Below, piece after piece: positions 24,582 to 33,759 of a stretch of 64,000 nt of DNA. Source of the stretch: an uncultured Clostridia bacterium (GTDB lineage: Bacteria; Bacillota; Clostridia; Oscillospirales; Ruminococcaceae); NCBI GenBank assembly GCA_947627875.1, contig CANQXS010000003.1:62001-126000 (forward strand). The letters run 5' to 3'. Below the pieces are notes generated by a model. It ran no database searches. It was not told where the DNA came from and saw only the letters and a list, made by a program, of their open reading frames with translations. The translations under genes and the position numbers were made by a program. Within the stretch, counting starts at the first letter, position 1; the number at the start of each line of letters is the position of its first letter.

Positions 24582-24610
24582 AGCTGCGCGTCCGAAAAAA
24601 GGAGCAGGAC

Positions 24611-25030
24611 ATGAGCGAAGCAGTGATAAAAATCAAGAGCGTCCAGCACGACGGAAACGACAAAAACGAAACCGAAGTAATAACCGAAGGGTCTTTTCGG
24701 AAAATACAGTCGGGGTATGAGCTCTGCTACGACGAGACCGACGCCACGGGCTATGAGGGCTCGAAGACCGTCCTCAAGATACTCGACGGCTCAAGGATAG
24801 AGCTTCTGCGCTCGGGAACTTTTTCGAGCGAGCTCTATATCGAGCGGGGCAGAAAGAATTTCAGCCTCTACGGGACCCCCTTCGGCGAGATGAAGATAGG
24901 CGTTCAGGCTAAAAACGTCGAGAGCCTTTTAACCGACATCGGCGGAAAGGTAAAGGCGAGCTATGTTATAGACATCAACTCGACCCTCCTCGGCGACTAC
25001 GACCTCGAGATAGACGTAAGATGCTCATAA
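24611..25030 (+). CDS. DUF1934 (YwiB-like) beta-barrel protein
   Basis: 139 residues from ATG 24611 with AAGGAG 6 nt upstream. The fold is lipocalin-like: alternating beta strands such as GSFRKIQSGYELCYDET, ELLRSGTFSSELYIERG, and the closing SYVIDINSTLLGDYDLEIDV. This matches the DUF1934/YwiB family, soluble proteins of unknown role. It is 29 bp from murI and ends at a strong terminator, so the two share a transcript. Confidence 0.8.
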   Translation: MSEAVIKIKSVQHDGNDKNETEVITEGSFRKIQSGYELCYDETDATGYEGSKTVLKILDGSRIELLRSGTFSSELYIERGRKNFSLYGTPFGEMKIGVQAKNVESLLTDIGGKVKASYVIDINSTLLGDYDLEIDVRCS

Positions 25031-25038
25031 TAAAGAAG

Positions 25039-25066
25039 CCGTCGGGTATAAAGCCCGACGGTATTT
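25039..25066. terminator. Bidirectional terminator between DUF1934 and GNAT genes
   Basis: A perfect 8-bp GC-rich stem (25039-25046 with 25054-25061) followed by TATTTTTAT serves the plus-strand operon. On the minus strand an AT-rich tail also follows. Confidence 0.8.
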
Positions 25067-25483
25067 TTATATATCTTTTTTCATCGGAACGTGGGGGTAG
25101 TCCTGCTCGAAATACCTTTCGCCGAAATGCTCGAAGCCGCACCGCGAATAGAACCCCGCCTTGTCCTCCTGCGCGCCGACTGTGAGCGCGCTGCCGCCGA
25201 GAAGCTTTACCTCCTTCACGGCTTCGTCTATCAGAAGTCTGCCGAGACCTTCGCCGCGGCGATCTTTTTTTACCGCGACCCTGCCGATATGGTATGAGCC
25301 GCCGCCCTCGTCATAAAATCTCAGAGTTGCAACGGGTTCTTCGCCGTCGAACAGAACAAGATGGACCGAGCGCGAATCGAACTCGTCGAACTCGTCGCAA
25401 AAGCCCTGCTCTTTAACGAATATCTCCTCTCTGAGCGCCGCAGCCTCCGCCGGCACGGCGTTTTTATATACCTTTACGTTCAT
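25067..25483 (-). CDS. GNAT-family N-acetyltransferase (ElaA/YjcF-like)
   Basis: 138 residues from ATG 25483, which overlaps the stop of the upstream gene (ATGA). The acetyl-CoA loop is RVAVKKDRRGEGLGRLLID, preceded by EEPVATLRFYDEG and followed by LTVGAQEDKAGFYSRCGFE. The opening LREEIFVKEQGF is typical of the small GNAT subgroup that includes YjcF. The acceptor is unknown. Confidence 0.85.
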   Translation of the reverse strand: MNVKVYKNAVPAEAAALREEIFVKEQGFCDEFDEFDSRSVHLVLFDGEEPVATLRFYDEGGGSYHIGRVAVKKDRRGEGLGRLLIDEAVKEVKLLGGSALTVGAQEDKAGFYSRCGFEHFGERYFEQDYPHVPMKKDI

Positions 25484-26217
25484 TTTTTCTTCCTGTTGAG
25501 ATAGGGGTAGGGGCTCTTGTTTGCTTCGGCGCGCTTGTTTTCGAGGTGTGTGCCGTAGATAAAGAGCGCCGCGCTGACGATGAACGCCGCGGTAAACGGC
25601 ACCGCTATGAACCAATAGGCGACGGTGTCGCTCCTCTTGGGGAGAGGACCGAGCTTAAGGGTGTAGCCGATAGTCTTTTCCTGAGTAAGGCTGAGCTTCG
25701 ATATCCCCGACGACATCATCGACTCCTCGGAGTCGGTCATCTTTTTGAATCGCCCGCTGAGATCCGAAAAAGCTCCGCCCACATATCCGCCGTCGGGATT
25801 CTGGACATAAGAGAGGAAGGAATCGATGACGTTCTGAATGGTGGGGTCCATATCCTTGGGCGCTTCAACTAAGGTCAGATACTGATTTCCGTCGGCGGCG
25901 TCGATATACATAAGGTAGTAATAATGAGTGGCGGCTCTTTCGGATTCGGCGATATAGCCGAGCTTCGCGAGGAATTTATATGCCGCGCCCGAAACATACT
26001 GCCCGTCGAGGTCTCTCGAAACGTCGAGACCCGTGATGTCGCTGAGGTTTTCAGCCTGATTCGCGTTGGAATATATACCGATGATGCCGGCAAAGGTAAG
26101 TATAAGCACAAGCGCAGATATTATCGCGACCGCAAGCTGGGAATACACCCTGCCGCCGGTAAGAAACTGCTTAAGCTTTGTATCTTCTGTTTCCGAAAAG
26201 ACTGAGTCGTTTTTCAT
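25480..26217 (-). CDS. Two-helix membrane protein of unknown function
   Basis: 245 residues from ATG 26217, with a GGAGCG site upstream. A cytoplasmic N terminus is followed by a membrane helix (about 27-49, AVAIISALVLILTFAGIIGI), an outer domain of about 140 residues and a second helix (about 205-228), then a basic tail ending NRKKK. I recognise no domain. It is coupled to the GNAT gene by a 4-bp overlap. Confidence 0.7.
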   Translation of the reverse strand: MKNDSVFSETEDTKLKQFLTGGRVYSQLAVAIISALVLILTFAGIIGIYSNANQAENLSDITGLDVSRDLDGQYVSGAAYKFLAKLGYIAESERAATHYYYLMYIDAADGNQYLTLVEAPKDMDPTIQNVIDSFLSYVQNPDGGYVGGAFSDLSGRFKKMTDSEESMMSSGISKLSLTQEKTIGYTLKLGPLPKRSDTVAYWFIAVPFTAAFIVSAALFIYGTHLENKRAEANKSPYPYLNRKKK

Positions 26218-26345
26218 TGTTATGCGCTCCTTTGGAATAGCTTTCCGAAACAGTATAGCACATCCGCGGAAAATAGTCAATAATCGCGCTGCAAAGGAAA
26301 ACCTTGCTTGCGGCGGCGCGCATCAAATCTCCTCAAAATTTTGTA

Positions 26346-26374
26346 TTGATTTGTTCCCCGAAACGTGGTACAAT
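26346..26374 (+). promoter_or_regulatory. Promoter of prfC
   Basis: TTGATT (26346-26351), a 17-bp spacer and TACAAT (26369-26374), about 80 nt before the start. Confidence 0.65.
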
Positions 26375-26455
26375 ATAATGACTTTGATTCGGGGAGTGCT
26401 TCCAATGTAGATTTTTGCGGAATTACTTTGCAAATATTTCCGAAGGGAGTTTAAT

Positions 26456-28045
26456 ATGTCAGATTTGGAAAAAGAAATAAGCCGGCGGCGGACTTTTGCG
26501 ATAATTTCGCACCCCGACGCGGGCAAGACCACCCTCACCGAAAAGCTTCTTTTATACGGCGGAGCGATCGCGCTCGCAGGCTCGGTAAAGGGCAAAAAGA
26601 CCGATCGCCACGCCGTTTCGGACTGGATGGAGATAGAAAAACAGCGCGGAATTTCGGTCACGAGCTCGGTAATGCAGTTTGAATACGGCGGCTGCTGCAT
26701 AAATATCCTCGACACCCCGGGTCACCAGGACTTCTCGGAAGACACCTACCGCACCCTGATGGCAGTCGACTCGGCGGTTATGGTCATCGACGCTGCGAAG
26801 GGCGTCGAGAATCAGACCCGCAAGCTCTTTAAGGTATGCGTAATGCGTCATATACCGATATTTACGTTCATAAACAAGCTCGACCGCGACGCTAAGAACC
26901 CGTTTGATCTCCTTGCCGAGATCGAAGACGAGCTCGGGATATCTACCTATCCGATGAACTTCCCCATCGGCGACGGCGTTGATTTCAAAGGCGTTTACGA
27001 CCGCGAAACAAAGCGCATTTTAAGCTATGAGCGCGGCGACGGGCAGCACGAAATTGAAGCAACCGAAGCAGATATCTCGGACCCCGCGCTCGACTCTCTC
27101 ATCGGCGGGCAGAACAGGCTCAGGCTTATGGAGGACATCGAGCTTTTGGACGGCGCGGGCGACGAGCTCGATATGAACGAGGTAAACGCGGGGCGGCTCT
27201 CGCCGGTGTTCTTCGGGTCGGCGCTCAACAACTTCGGCGTGGAGCCGTTTTTAAAGAGCTTCGTCAAGATGGGTCCGAGCCCGCTCCCGCGCGAATGCGA
27301 GGAGGGGATAGTCGAGCCGACCGACCCCGCTTTCTCGGCGTTTGTCTTTAAAATCCAGGCAAATATGAACAAAGCCCACCGCGACCGCCTCACCTTTATG
27401 AGAATATGCTCAGGAAAATTCGAGCGGGATATGGAGGTCGTCCACGTTCAGGGCGACGGCAGAAAAATGCGCCTTTCTCAGCCCCAGCAGATGATGGCTG
27501 ACAGCCGCGAGGTCATCGAAGAAGCCTACGCGGGCGATATAATCGGCGTATTCGACCCGGGAATTTTCTCGATTGGAGACACCGTTTGCGCCCCGGGGAA
27601 GAATATCCGCTTTGAGGGGATACCTACCTTTGCGCCGGAGCACTTTGCGCGTATCCGCCATAAAGACACGATGAAGCGCAAGCAGTTTGTAAAGGGCGCC
27701 ACCCAGATAGCCCAGGAGGGCGCAATTCAGATCTTCCGCGAGCCTGACACCGGTATGGAAGAGGTCATCGTCGGAGTGGTGGGAATGCTCCAGTTCGACG
27801 TATTCGAGCACAGAATGCGGACGGAATACAACGTCGAGATAATCAACGAGGGTCTGCCCTATCAGTATATAAGGTGGATAGACAACGCCGATATCGACCC
27901 CAAAAAGCTCAATCTGAGCTCCGACACAAAAATCGTTCAGGACTTCAAGGACAACTACCTGCTTCTGTTTACGAGCGAGTGGAATATCCGCTGGGCGCTC
28001 GAAAAAAACGAGGGGCTTCTGCTCTCGGAGTTCAACAGGAATTAA
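26456..28045 (+). CDS. prfC: Peptide chain release factor 3
   Basis: 529 residues, the usual RF3 length. The GTPase domain shows P-loop SHPDAGKTTLTEKLL, switch region RGISVTSSVMQFEY, DTPGHQDF and NKLDRDA. The RF3-specific stretch GSVKGKKTDRHAVSDWMEIE separates it from EF-G. It releases RF1/RF2 from the ribosome after termination. The gene is monocistronic between its own promoter and a strong terminator. Confidence 0.96.
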   Translation: MSDLEKEISRRRTFAIISHPDAGKTTLTEKLLLYGGAIALAGSVKGKKTDRHAVSDWMEIEKQRGISVTSSVMQFEYGGCCINILDTPGHQDFSEDTYRTLMAVDSAVMVIDAAKGVENQTRKLFKVCVMRHIPIFTFINKLDRDAKNPFDLLAEIEDELGISTYPMNFPIGDGVDFKGVYDRETKRILSYERGDGQHEIEATEADISDPALDSLIGGQNRLRLMEDIELLDGAGDELDMNEVNAGRLSPVFFGSALNNFGVEPFLKSFVKMGPSPLPRECEEGIVEPTDPAFSAFVFKIQANMNKAHRDRLTFMRICSGKFERDMEVVHVQGDGRKMRLSQPQQMMADSREVIEEAYAGDIIGVFDPGIFSIGDTVCAPGKNIRFEGIPTFAPEHFARIRHKDTMKRKQFVKGATQIAQEGAIQIFREPDTGMEEVIVGVVGMLQFDVFEHRMRTEYNVEIINEGLPYQYIRWIDNADIDPKKLNLSSDTKIVQDFKDNYLLLFTSEWNIRWALEKNEGLLLSEFNRN

Positions 28046-28053
28046 AGCATAAA

Positions 28054-28087
28054 AACAGCGGTACGGGAAAGCCGTACCGCTGTTTTA
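28054..28087. terminator. Bidirectional terminator between prfC and the XRE membrane regulator
   Basis: A perfect 13-bp stem (28054-28066 with 28072-28084) is followed by TTTT on the plus strand and preceded by AAAA, which works for the minus strand. Confidence 0.85.
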
Positions 28088-29176
28088 TCATTTTATCTCT
28101 TCTACGCCGGTGAGCTCGCCGCTGTCGCTATAAACCGTTTGGACCGAAATTTCCCCGCCGCCGTCGGAGCTGAACACATATATTCCTCCGTCAGGGCTCA
28201 AATCGAGGAATTTACTGACCGGCGTGCCGTTGAAGTAAAGCTTCCGCTTTCCGCCCTTTTCCTTATATTCAAGCCCGTATTTTTCATACGGCGCGAATAT
28301 CTCTTCAAAGGTCATGCCGTCCGCTTCTGAGCTTCCCTGCGCGACGCTTTCTTCCGTCGTTGCGACGTTGCCGTTATATGTCAGGAACATGTCGGACACT
28401 TCGCCCTCAAACGTCGTCTCACCGTCACCGTTGACGCTCGTATAGGCAACAGTCTTTATTATCGAATACTCCTTCCCGTCGGGAGCCGTCCAGCTTATGA
28501 CCTCATTCTTTGAGCAAAGGTCGCCGTCGATGATAGTTTTCAGCGTCTCGTCGAGGCTCTTCTCGATGCTCTTTAAATCGTCCTCGGTGAGCGCACGGTA
28601 TATCTCTTCGCCGTCTGCGGTGTGCCACCAAAGCTTTTCTCCGATTTCATACATCTCGCGATAATATTCAAGCTGCTCCTTCGCCCATTTTTCGTAGTCT
28701 TCGGCGGTCCAAAATTCGTTTTCATAGGTATAGGAGATGTTGGAAAGCTTCGGCGAGGTGTTTTCGTCGAGGTGGTCCTCCATAGGTCTTAGAGCCCACG
28801 CCGTGCCGAACTTTATTATTGCAAGGTGAATCAAAACCGACGCAGCCAGTATCACGACCAACACCGCGGCGAAAATGAGCTTTACCTTAAGGGGCATCGG
28901 CTCTTTTACAGCGGCGGCGGCAGCGGGCTCGGGGAGCGGTTCGGGCGGAGGGGCAAGCTCGACCTTTGCGGGCTCGGGCGGCGTTCCGTTCAGAAGATTG
29001 TCCGCCGACACGCCGAAGATATCGGAGAGGTTTTTAAGAATGTATACGTCGGGCGCGGTATCGCCCGACTCCCACCTCGCCACCGCCTGCCGCGAGACAT
29101 TGAGCTTTTCCGCAAGCTGCTCCTGGGTGTAGCCCTTTTCTTTGCGCAGCTTCACGAGTGTTTCGTTGAATTGCAT
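28088..29176 (-). CDS. Membrane-bound XRE-family regulator
   Basis: 362 residues. The N-terminal HTH (LRKEKGYTQEQLAEKLNVSR then QAVARWESGDTAPD) is followed by a Pro/Ala/Glu-rich linker (about 65-95), one membrane helix (about 98-122) and an extracellular region rich in acidic residues (about 125-362). This design is common in Firmicutes for regulators that sense outside the membrane. Targets are unknown. Upstream at 29250-29280 the words GTAACAT occur twice and may be its operator. Confidence 0.75.
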   Translation of the reverse strand: MQFNETLVKLRKEKGYTQEQLAEKLNVSRQAVARWESGDTAPDVYILKNLSDIFGVSADNLLNGTPPEPAKVELAPPPEPLPEPAAAAAVKEPMPLKVKLIFAAVLVVILAASVLIHLAIIKFGTAWALRPMEDHLDENTSPKLSNISYTYENEFWTAEDYEKWAKEQLEYYREMYEIGEKLWWHTADGEEIYRALTEDDLKSIEKSLDETLKTIIDGDLCSKNEVISWTAPDGKEYSIIKTVAYTSVNGDGETTFEGEVSDMFLTYNGNVATTEESVAQGSSEADGMTFEEIFAPYEKYGLEYKEKGGKRKLYFNGTPVSKFLDLSPDGGIYVFSSDGGGEISVQTVYSDSGELTGVEEIK

Positions 29177-29289
29177 ATAAGCACTTCCTTTCGCAATTTA
29201 TGCTTCCATTATAGGAAAAACGAGCCGCCGAGTCAATCGCAGAGGTGTAACATTCGCGCTACAAATTGTAACATCGACCCCAAAGCATA

Positions 29290-29323
29290 AAAACGGCTCC
29301 CCAATCGAGGAGCCGTTCTTTTA
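29290..29323 (-). terminator. Terminator of gdhA
   Basis: A 9-bp stem (29292-29300 with 29309-29317) is followed on the minus strand by TTTTTATGC. It ends gdhA 14 bp after its stop. Confidence 0.8.
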
Positions 29324-29336
29324 TTCGCTGTAAAAA

Positions 29337-30725
<1,389 letters not shown>

Positions 30726-30727
30726 TT

Positions 30728-30756
30728 ATTATAGCATATATTTTGCAGGATTGCAA
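30728..30756 (-). promoter_or_regulatory. Promoter of gdhA
   Basis: On the minus strand TTGCAA (30751-30756), a 17-bp spacer and TATAAT (30728-30733), about 40 nt before ATG 30689. Confidence 0.8.
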
Positions 30757-30798
30757 GAGGAAAATTGCAAAATCATAGGAATTTCCGAAAAATTCGGC

Positions 30799-30827
30799 TT
30801 GATTGGCGGGGAGTTTTGTAGTATAAT
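30799..30827 (+). promoter_or_regulatory. Promoter of the dtd-arsC-like operon
   Basis: TTGATT (30799-30804), a 17-bp spacer and TATAAT (30822-30827), about 35 nt before the start. Confidence 0.8.
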
Positions 30828-30862
30828 CATAACCGACATTTAAGATACGGGGGTGTTGGCGG

Positions 30863-31300
30863 TTGAAAGCCGTTATTCAGAGGGTTTTGTCGGCGAGCGT
30901 GAGCGTCGGCGGGAGCGTTACTGGCAAAATAGGCAGGGGATTTCTTGTTCTTTTGGGCGTGGGCTCCGGCGATACCGAGGAGAGCTGCCTTAAGCTCGCC
31001 GCTAAGATTTCGAAGCTCAGGATATTTGCCGACGAAAACGGAAAGACCAATCTTTCGCTTAAAGACGTAGGCGGAGAGGTGCTCGCCGTTTCGCAGTTCA
31101 CTCTTTTTGCCGACTGCTCACACGGCAACCGCCCGAGCTTCTTTGAAGCCGCCGAGCCCGAGACCGCAAAACGGCTTTACGGGAGGTTCTGCCTCGAGCT
31201 TTCCGCGCTCGGTTTCGAGCCGCAGAAGGGTGTATTCGGGGCGGATATGAAGATAGATATGACCGCGGACGGACCGTTCACGGTGCTGCTTGAAATTTGA
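30863..31300 (+). CDS. dtd: D-aminoacyl-tRNA deacylase
   Basis: 145 residues. TTG 30863 fits as start because MKAVIQRVLSASVSVGG aligns with the family N terminus and GGGGGTG lies 10 nt upstream. The two active-site motifs are AVSQFTLFADC and the C-terminal DGPFTVLLE, where most homologues have GPVT. Removes D-amino acids wrongly attached to tRNA. It is followed after 8 bp by the ArsC-like gene. Confidence 0.93.
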   Translation: MKAVIQRVLSASVSVGGSVTGKIGRGFLVLLGVGSGDTEESCLKLAAKISKLRIFADENGKTNLSLKDVGGEVLAVSQFTLFADCSHGNRPSFFEAAEPETAKRLYGRFCLELSALGFEPQKGVFGADMKIDMTADGPFTVLLEI

Positions 31301-31308
31301 GGTGGAAT

Positions 31309-31647
31309 ATGAACATTCAGATCTACGCAAGAAGCAAATGCTTCGATTCAAAAAAGGCGGAGCGCTGGTTTAAGGAGCGCAGGATAAAATATCAGCTCAT
31401 CGACCTCGACAGAACGGGTCTGAGCCCGCGCGAGCTCGAGAGCGTTGTTTCGGCGGTCGGGCTCGAAAATATCGTCGACGAAAAATCGAAGTCGCCCGAC
31501 GCCGCCGCGATGAAATACCTTTCGAGCCGCGAGCAGAGGCTCGAAAAGCTCCTTGACGACCCGAGGCTTTTAAAGAGCCCGATAGTCCGCAACGGCAGGC
31601 AGGCGACGGTCGGTTACCGCCCCGAGGTCTGGGAAGAATGGAAATAA
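31309..31647 (+). CDS. ArsC/Spx-family thioredoxin-fold protein
   Basis: 112 residues from ATG 31309 with GAGGTGG upstream. The start IQIYARSKCFDSKKAERWF carries the single N-terminal cysteine of ArsC-like proteins, and LKSPIVRNGRQATVGYRPEV is the usual C-terminal signature. It lacks a CxxC pair as found in Spx. A role in arsenate reduction is not assured; YffB-like proteins of this size have unclear substrates. Second gene of the dtd operon, ending at a terminator. Confidence 0.8.
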   Translation: MNIQIYARSKCFDSKKAERWFKERRIKYQLIDLDRTGLSPRELESVVSAVGLENIVDEKSKSPDAAAMKYLSSREQRLEKLLDDPRLLKSPIVRNGRQATVGYRPEVWEEWK

Positions 31648-31651
31648 AAAG

Positions 31652-31677
31652 CAGGAGGGAAGAAATCCCTCCTGTTT
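31652..31677 (+). terminator. Terminator of the dtd operon
   Basis: A 9-bp stem (31652-31660 with 31666-31674) followed by TTTATG. It also faces the sigma remnant on the other strand. Confidence 0.75.
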
Positions 31678-31769
31678 ATGTATTCAGGCGTTTTTTACTC
31701 CGAAAATGCAGAGCGGGGTCATTTTGTCGGGCAGCTTCAGCAAGCCGTCGGCGAGCATCTGCTCCATAG

Positions 31770-31919
31770 TTATCGCGCCGACGTCGAGCCGAGCGCCTCG
31801 CAGACTATCTCGGAAGCCAGGTCCTCCGCCTTGTCCTGCTCGTATAGCCGCGATGCGGCATAGGCATAGACCGAGGCTAAATTTTCCGAAATAAGTCGGG
31901 CAGCCGTTTTTGTATCCAT
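31770..31919 (-). pseudogene. ECF sigma factor, N-terminal fragment
   Basis: 49 residues, MDTKTAARLISENLASVYAY then AASRLYEQDKAEDLASEIVC, which looks like the start of region 2 of a Ruminococcaceae ECF sigma factor. The frame stops at 31770. Just downstream a 27-codon frame (31684-31767, MEQMLADGLLKLPDKM...) may be the tail of another protein joined by deletion. The remaining bases to 32206 hold only the GH27 promoter. Confidence 0.5.
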
Positions 31920-32120
31920 TTTTACGTCCCCTTTGAAAGCTTTCGCGGATATAGTATAAAAAAGAAGCAGCCGGTTAGGATTTACGAAAGAATTATACCG
32001 AATTTTCCGAAAATGTCAAACCGCGGCTTCAAATTGTCCTCTTAACCTGTCATAAATTTAACATATCCTCATTCACGTGAAAATCTTTCTGAATGTTGTG
32101 TGAAAATTTCGGTTTTGCGA

Positions 32121-32149
32121 TTGACAAAAGCCCGCCGCGCTGATATAAT
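32121..32149 (+). promoter_or_regulatory. Consensus promoter of the alpha-galactosidase gene
   Basis: TTGACA (32121-32126), a 17-bp spacer and TATAAT (32144-32149): an exact sigma-A consensus, 58 nt before the start. Confidence 0.9.
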
Positions 32150-32206
32150 AGCCGCGGGCGAAAAGCCTTTAAACAAATATATGACATTATACGGGAGGAA
32201 ATAAAT

Positions 32207-33364
32207 ATGCCGAAGAATCTCGGACTCACCCCGCCTATGGGCTGGAATTCCTGGAACACATTCAGCTGGAAAATTGACGAAAACCTCATTAAGGGCGCCG
32301 CCGACGCTATGGTCGAGAGCGGTCTTAAAGACGCCGGCTATGAATACGTCGTCATAGACGACTGCTGGAGCCTTAGGGAGCGCGACAAGGACGGCAACAT
32401 CGTACCCGACCCCGAAAAATTCCCGAACGGAATGAAAGCCGTCGCGGATTACGTTCATTCAAAGGGGCTCAAGTTCGGGATATACTCCTGCGCGGGGACC
32501 CATACCTGCGCCAACTACCCCGGCTCTTTCGAGCACGAATATCAGGACGCCGCGCTCTTTGCCTCGTGGGGAGTAGACTTCCTGAAGTATGACTACTGCT
32601 ACAAGCCCAAGACCGTTCCCGGCGACCTTCTCTACCGCAGAATGGCTATGGCGCTTCGCAACTGCGGCAGGGATATCCTCTTCTCCGCCTGCAACTGGGG
32701 AGCCGACAACGTCCACGACTGGATAAGAAACACCGGCGCCCAGATGTTCCGCTCGACCGGCGACATTCAGGACAGCTGGAATTCTATAAAGAACCTCGCT
32801 CTCTCTCAGCTCGACAAGCAGAGCCAAGGGGGGACCTACTGCTGGAACGACATAGATATGCTCGTTGTCGGAATGAGCGGACACTCCGAAAACGGCTGGA
32901 TATCCGGCAAGAACTTCGGCTGCACTTATGAGGAGTATAAGACTCACTTCTCGCTCTGGGCGATAATGAACTCCCCGCTGATGATAGGCTGCGACATAAG
33001 GAATATGTCGGAGGAGACGAAGAATATCCTGCTCAATAAGGACGTCATCGCGATAAATCAGGACCCCGAGGGCAGGGGAGTATACGAGATCGACCACTGG
33101 TGCAACCAGAGCTGCAAGGGGCTCGTTAAGCCGCTCGAAAACGGCGACTACGCTATATGCCTCGTAAACTTCGCCGACGGCGAACACCCTGCCGAAATTT
33201 CCTTCAACTTCTGGGATATGGGGCTCACCTACAACTCCGGCTTTGCCCTTGAATTCTACGACTGCTGGGAGCACAAGACGGTCGGCACCTTCCGCGAGAG
33301 GTTCTCGGCGCATATCATGCCCCACTCCTGCCGCCTCTACAGAGTAAAGCTCGTCAAGATATGA
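32207..33364 (+). CDS. Alpha-galactosidase, family GH27
   Basis: 385 residues without a signal peptide, so cytoplasmic. The N-terminal LGLTPPMGWNSWNTF and YVVIDDCW are typical of GH27. The nucleophile is Asp129 in LKYDYCY and the acid/base is Asp186 in FRSTGDIQDSW. Removes terminal alpha-galactose from melibiose, raffinose-family sugars or galactomannan pieces after uptake. Family GH27 also includes alpha-N-acetylgalactosaminidases, which sequence alone does not exclude. A small zinc-ribbon-like gene overlaps its stop by 4 bp. Confidence 0.93.
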   Translation: MPKNLGLTPPMGWNSWNTFSWKIDENLIKGAADAMVESGLKDAGYEYVVIDDCWSLRERDKDGNIVPDPEKFPNGMKAVADYVHSKGLKFGIYSCAGTHTCANYPGSFEHEYQDAALFASWGVDFLKYDYCYKPKTVPGDLLYRRMAMALRNCGRDILFSACNWGADNVHDWIRNTGAQMFRSTGDIQDSWNSIKNLALSQLDKQSQGGTYCWNDIDMLVVGMSGHSENGWISGKNFGCTYEEYKTHFSLWAIMNSPLMIGCDIRNMSEETKNILLNKDVIAINQDPEGRGVYEIDHWCNQSCKGLVKPLENGDYAICLVNFADGEHPAEISFNFWDMGLTYNSGFALEFYDCWEHKTVGTFRERFSAHIMPHSCRLYRVKLVKI

Positions 33365-33567
33365 GCCCGAATTTCGAGACCTGCAAGCAGTGCGGGGCAA
33401 AGCTTATGTCGGACGATATAGCGATCTATAAAAAAATGGTCCTTCGCACCGCCGAGGAATTTCTCTGTATCGACTGCCTTGCGAAGTATTTCAACGTGAG
33501 CCGCGAGGCTATCGAGGAGAAGATACGCTTTTTCCGCGAGAGCGGGAACTGCACGCTTTTCAGATGA
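33361..33567 (+). CDS. Small cysteine-rich protein, putative zinc ribbon
   Basis: 68 residues starting ATGA on the GH27 stop. Two Cys pairs, CKQCG (about 8-12) and CIDCLA (about 36-41), can form a zinc-binding site. The rest is helical (YFNVSREAIEEKIRFFRESG). Similar short proteins occur near metabolic genes in Ruminococcaceae, but the function is not known to me. It is translationally coupled to the alpha-galactosidase and ends at a terminator. Confidence 0.7.
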   Translation: MSPNFETCKQCGAKLMSDDIAIYKKMVLRTAEEFLCIDCLAKYFNVSREAIEEKIRFFRESGNCTLFR

Positions 33568-33569
33568 AA

Positions 33570-33606
33570 AACAGCCGCCCTATACAGAATAGGACGGCTT
33601 GTTATT
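33570..33606 (+). terminator. Terminator of the GH27 operon
   Basis: A 12-bp stem with one G-U pair around 33571-33603 followed by TTGTTATTTT. Confidence 0.7.
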
Positions 33607-33666
33607 TTAAGCAAAAATTGCTCCCGATTTTTAGTAATCTTTCACATAGTCATCACACAGTAAATA

Positions 33667-33695
33667 TTGAAAACAGCAACAGCAAGTGATATAAT
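33667..33695 (+). promoter_or_regulatory. Promoter of the ABC exporter gene
   Basis: TTGAAA (33667-33672), a 17-bp spacer and TATAAT (33690-33695), about 65 nt before ATG 33760. Confidence 0.75.
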
Positions 33696-33759
33696 AACTA
33701 CGCGAAATTTATATCCGAAAGAAGAAAACGGCATTTCGGTAATATCGGGAGGAAAGATA

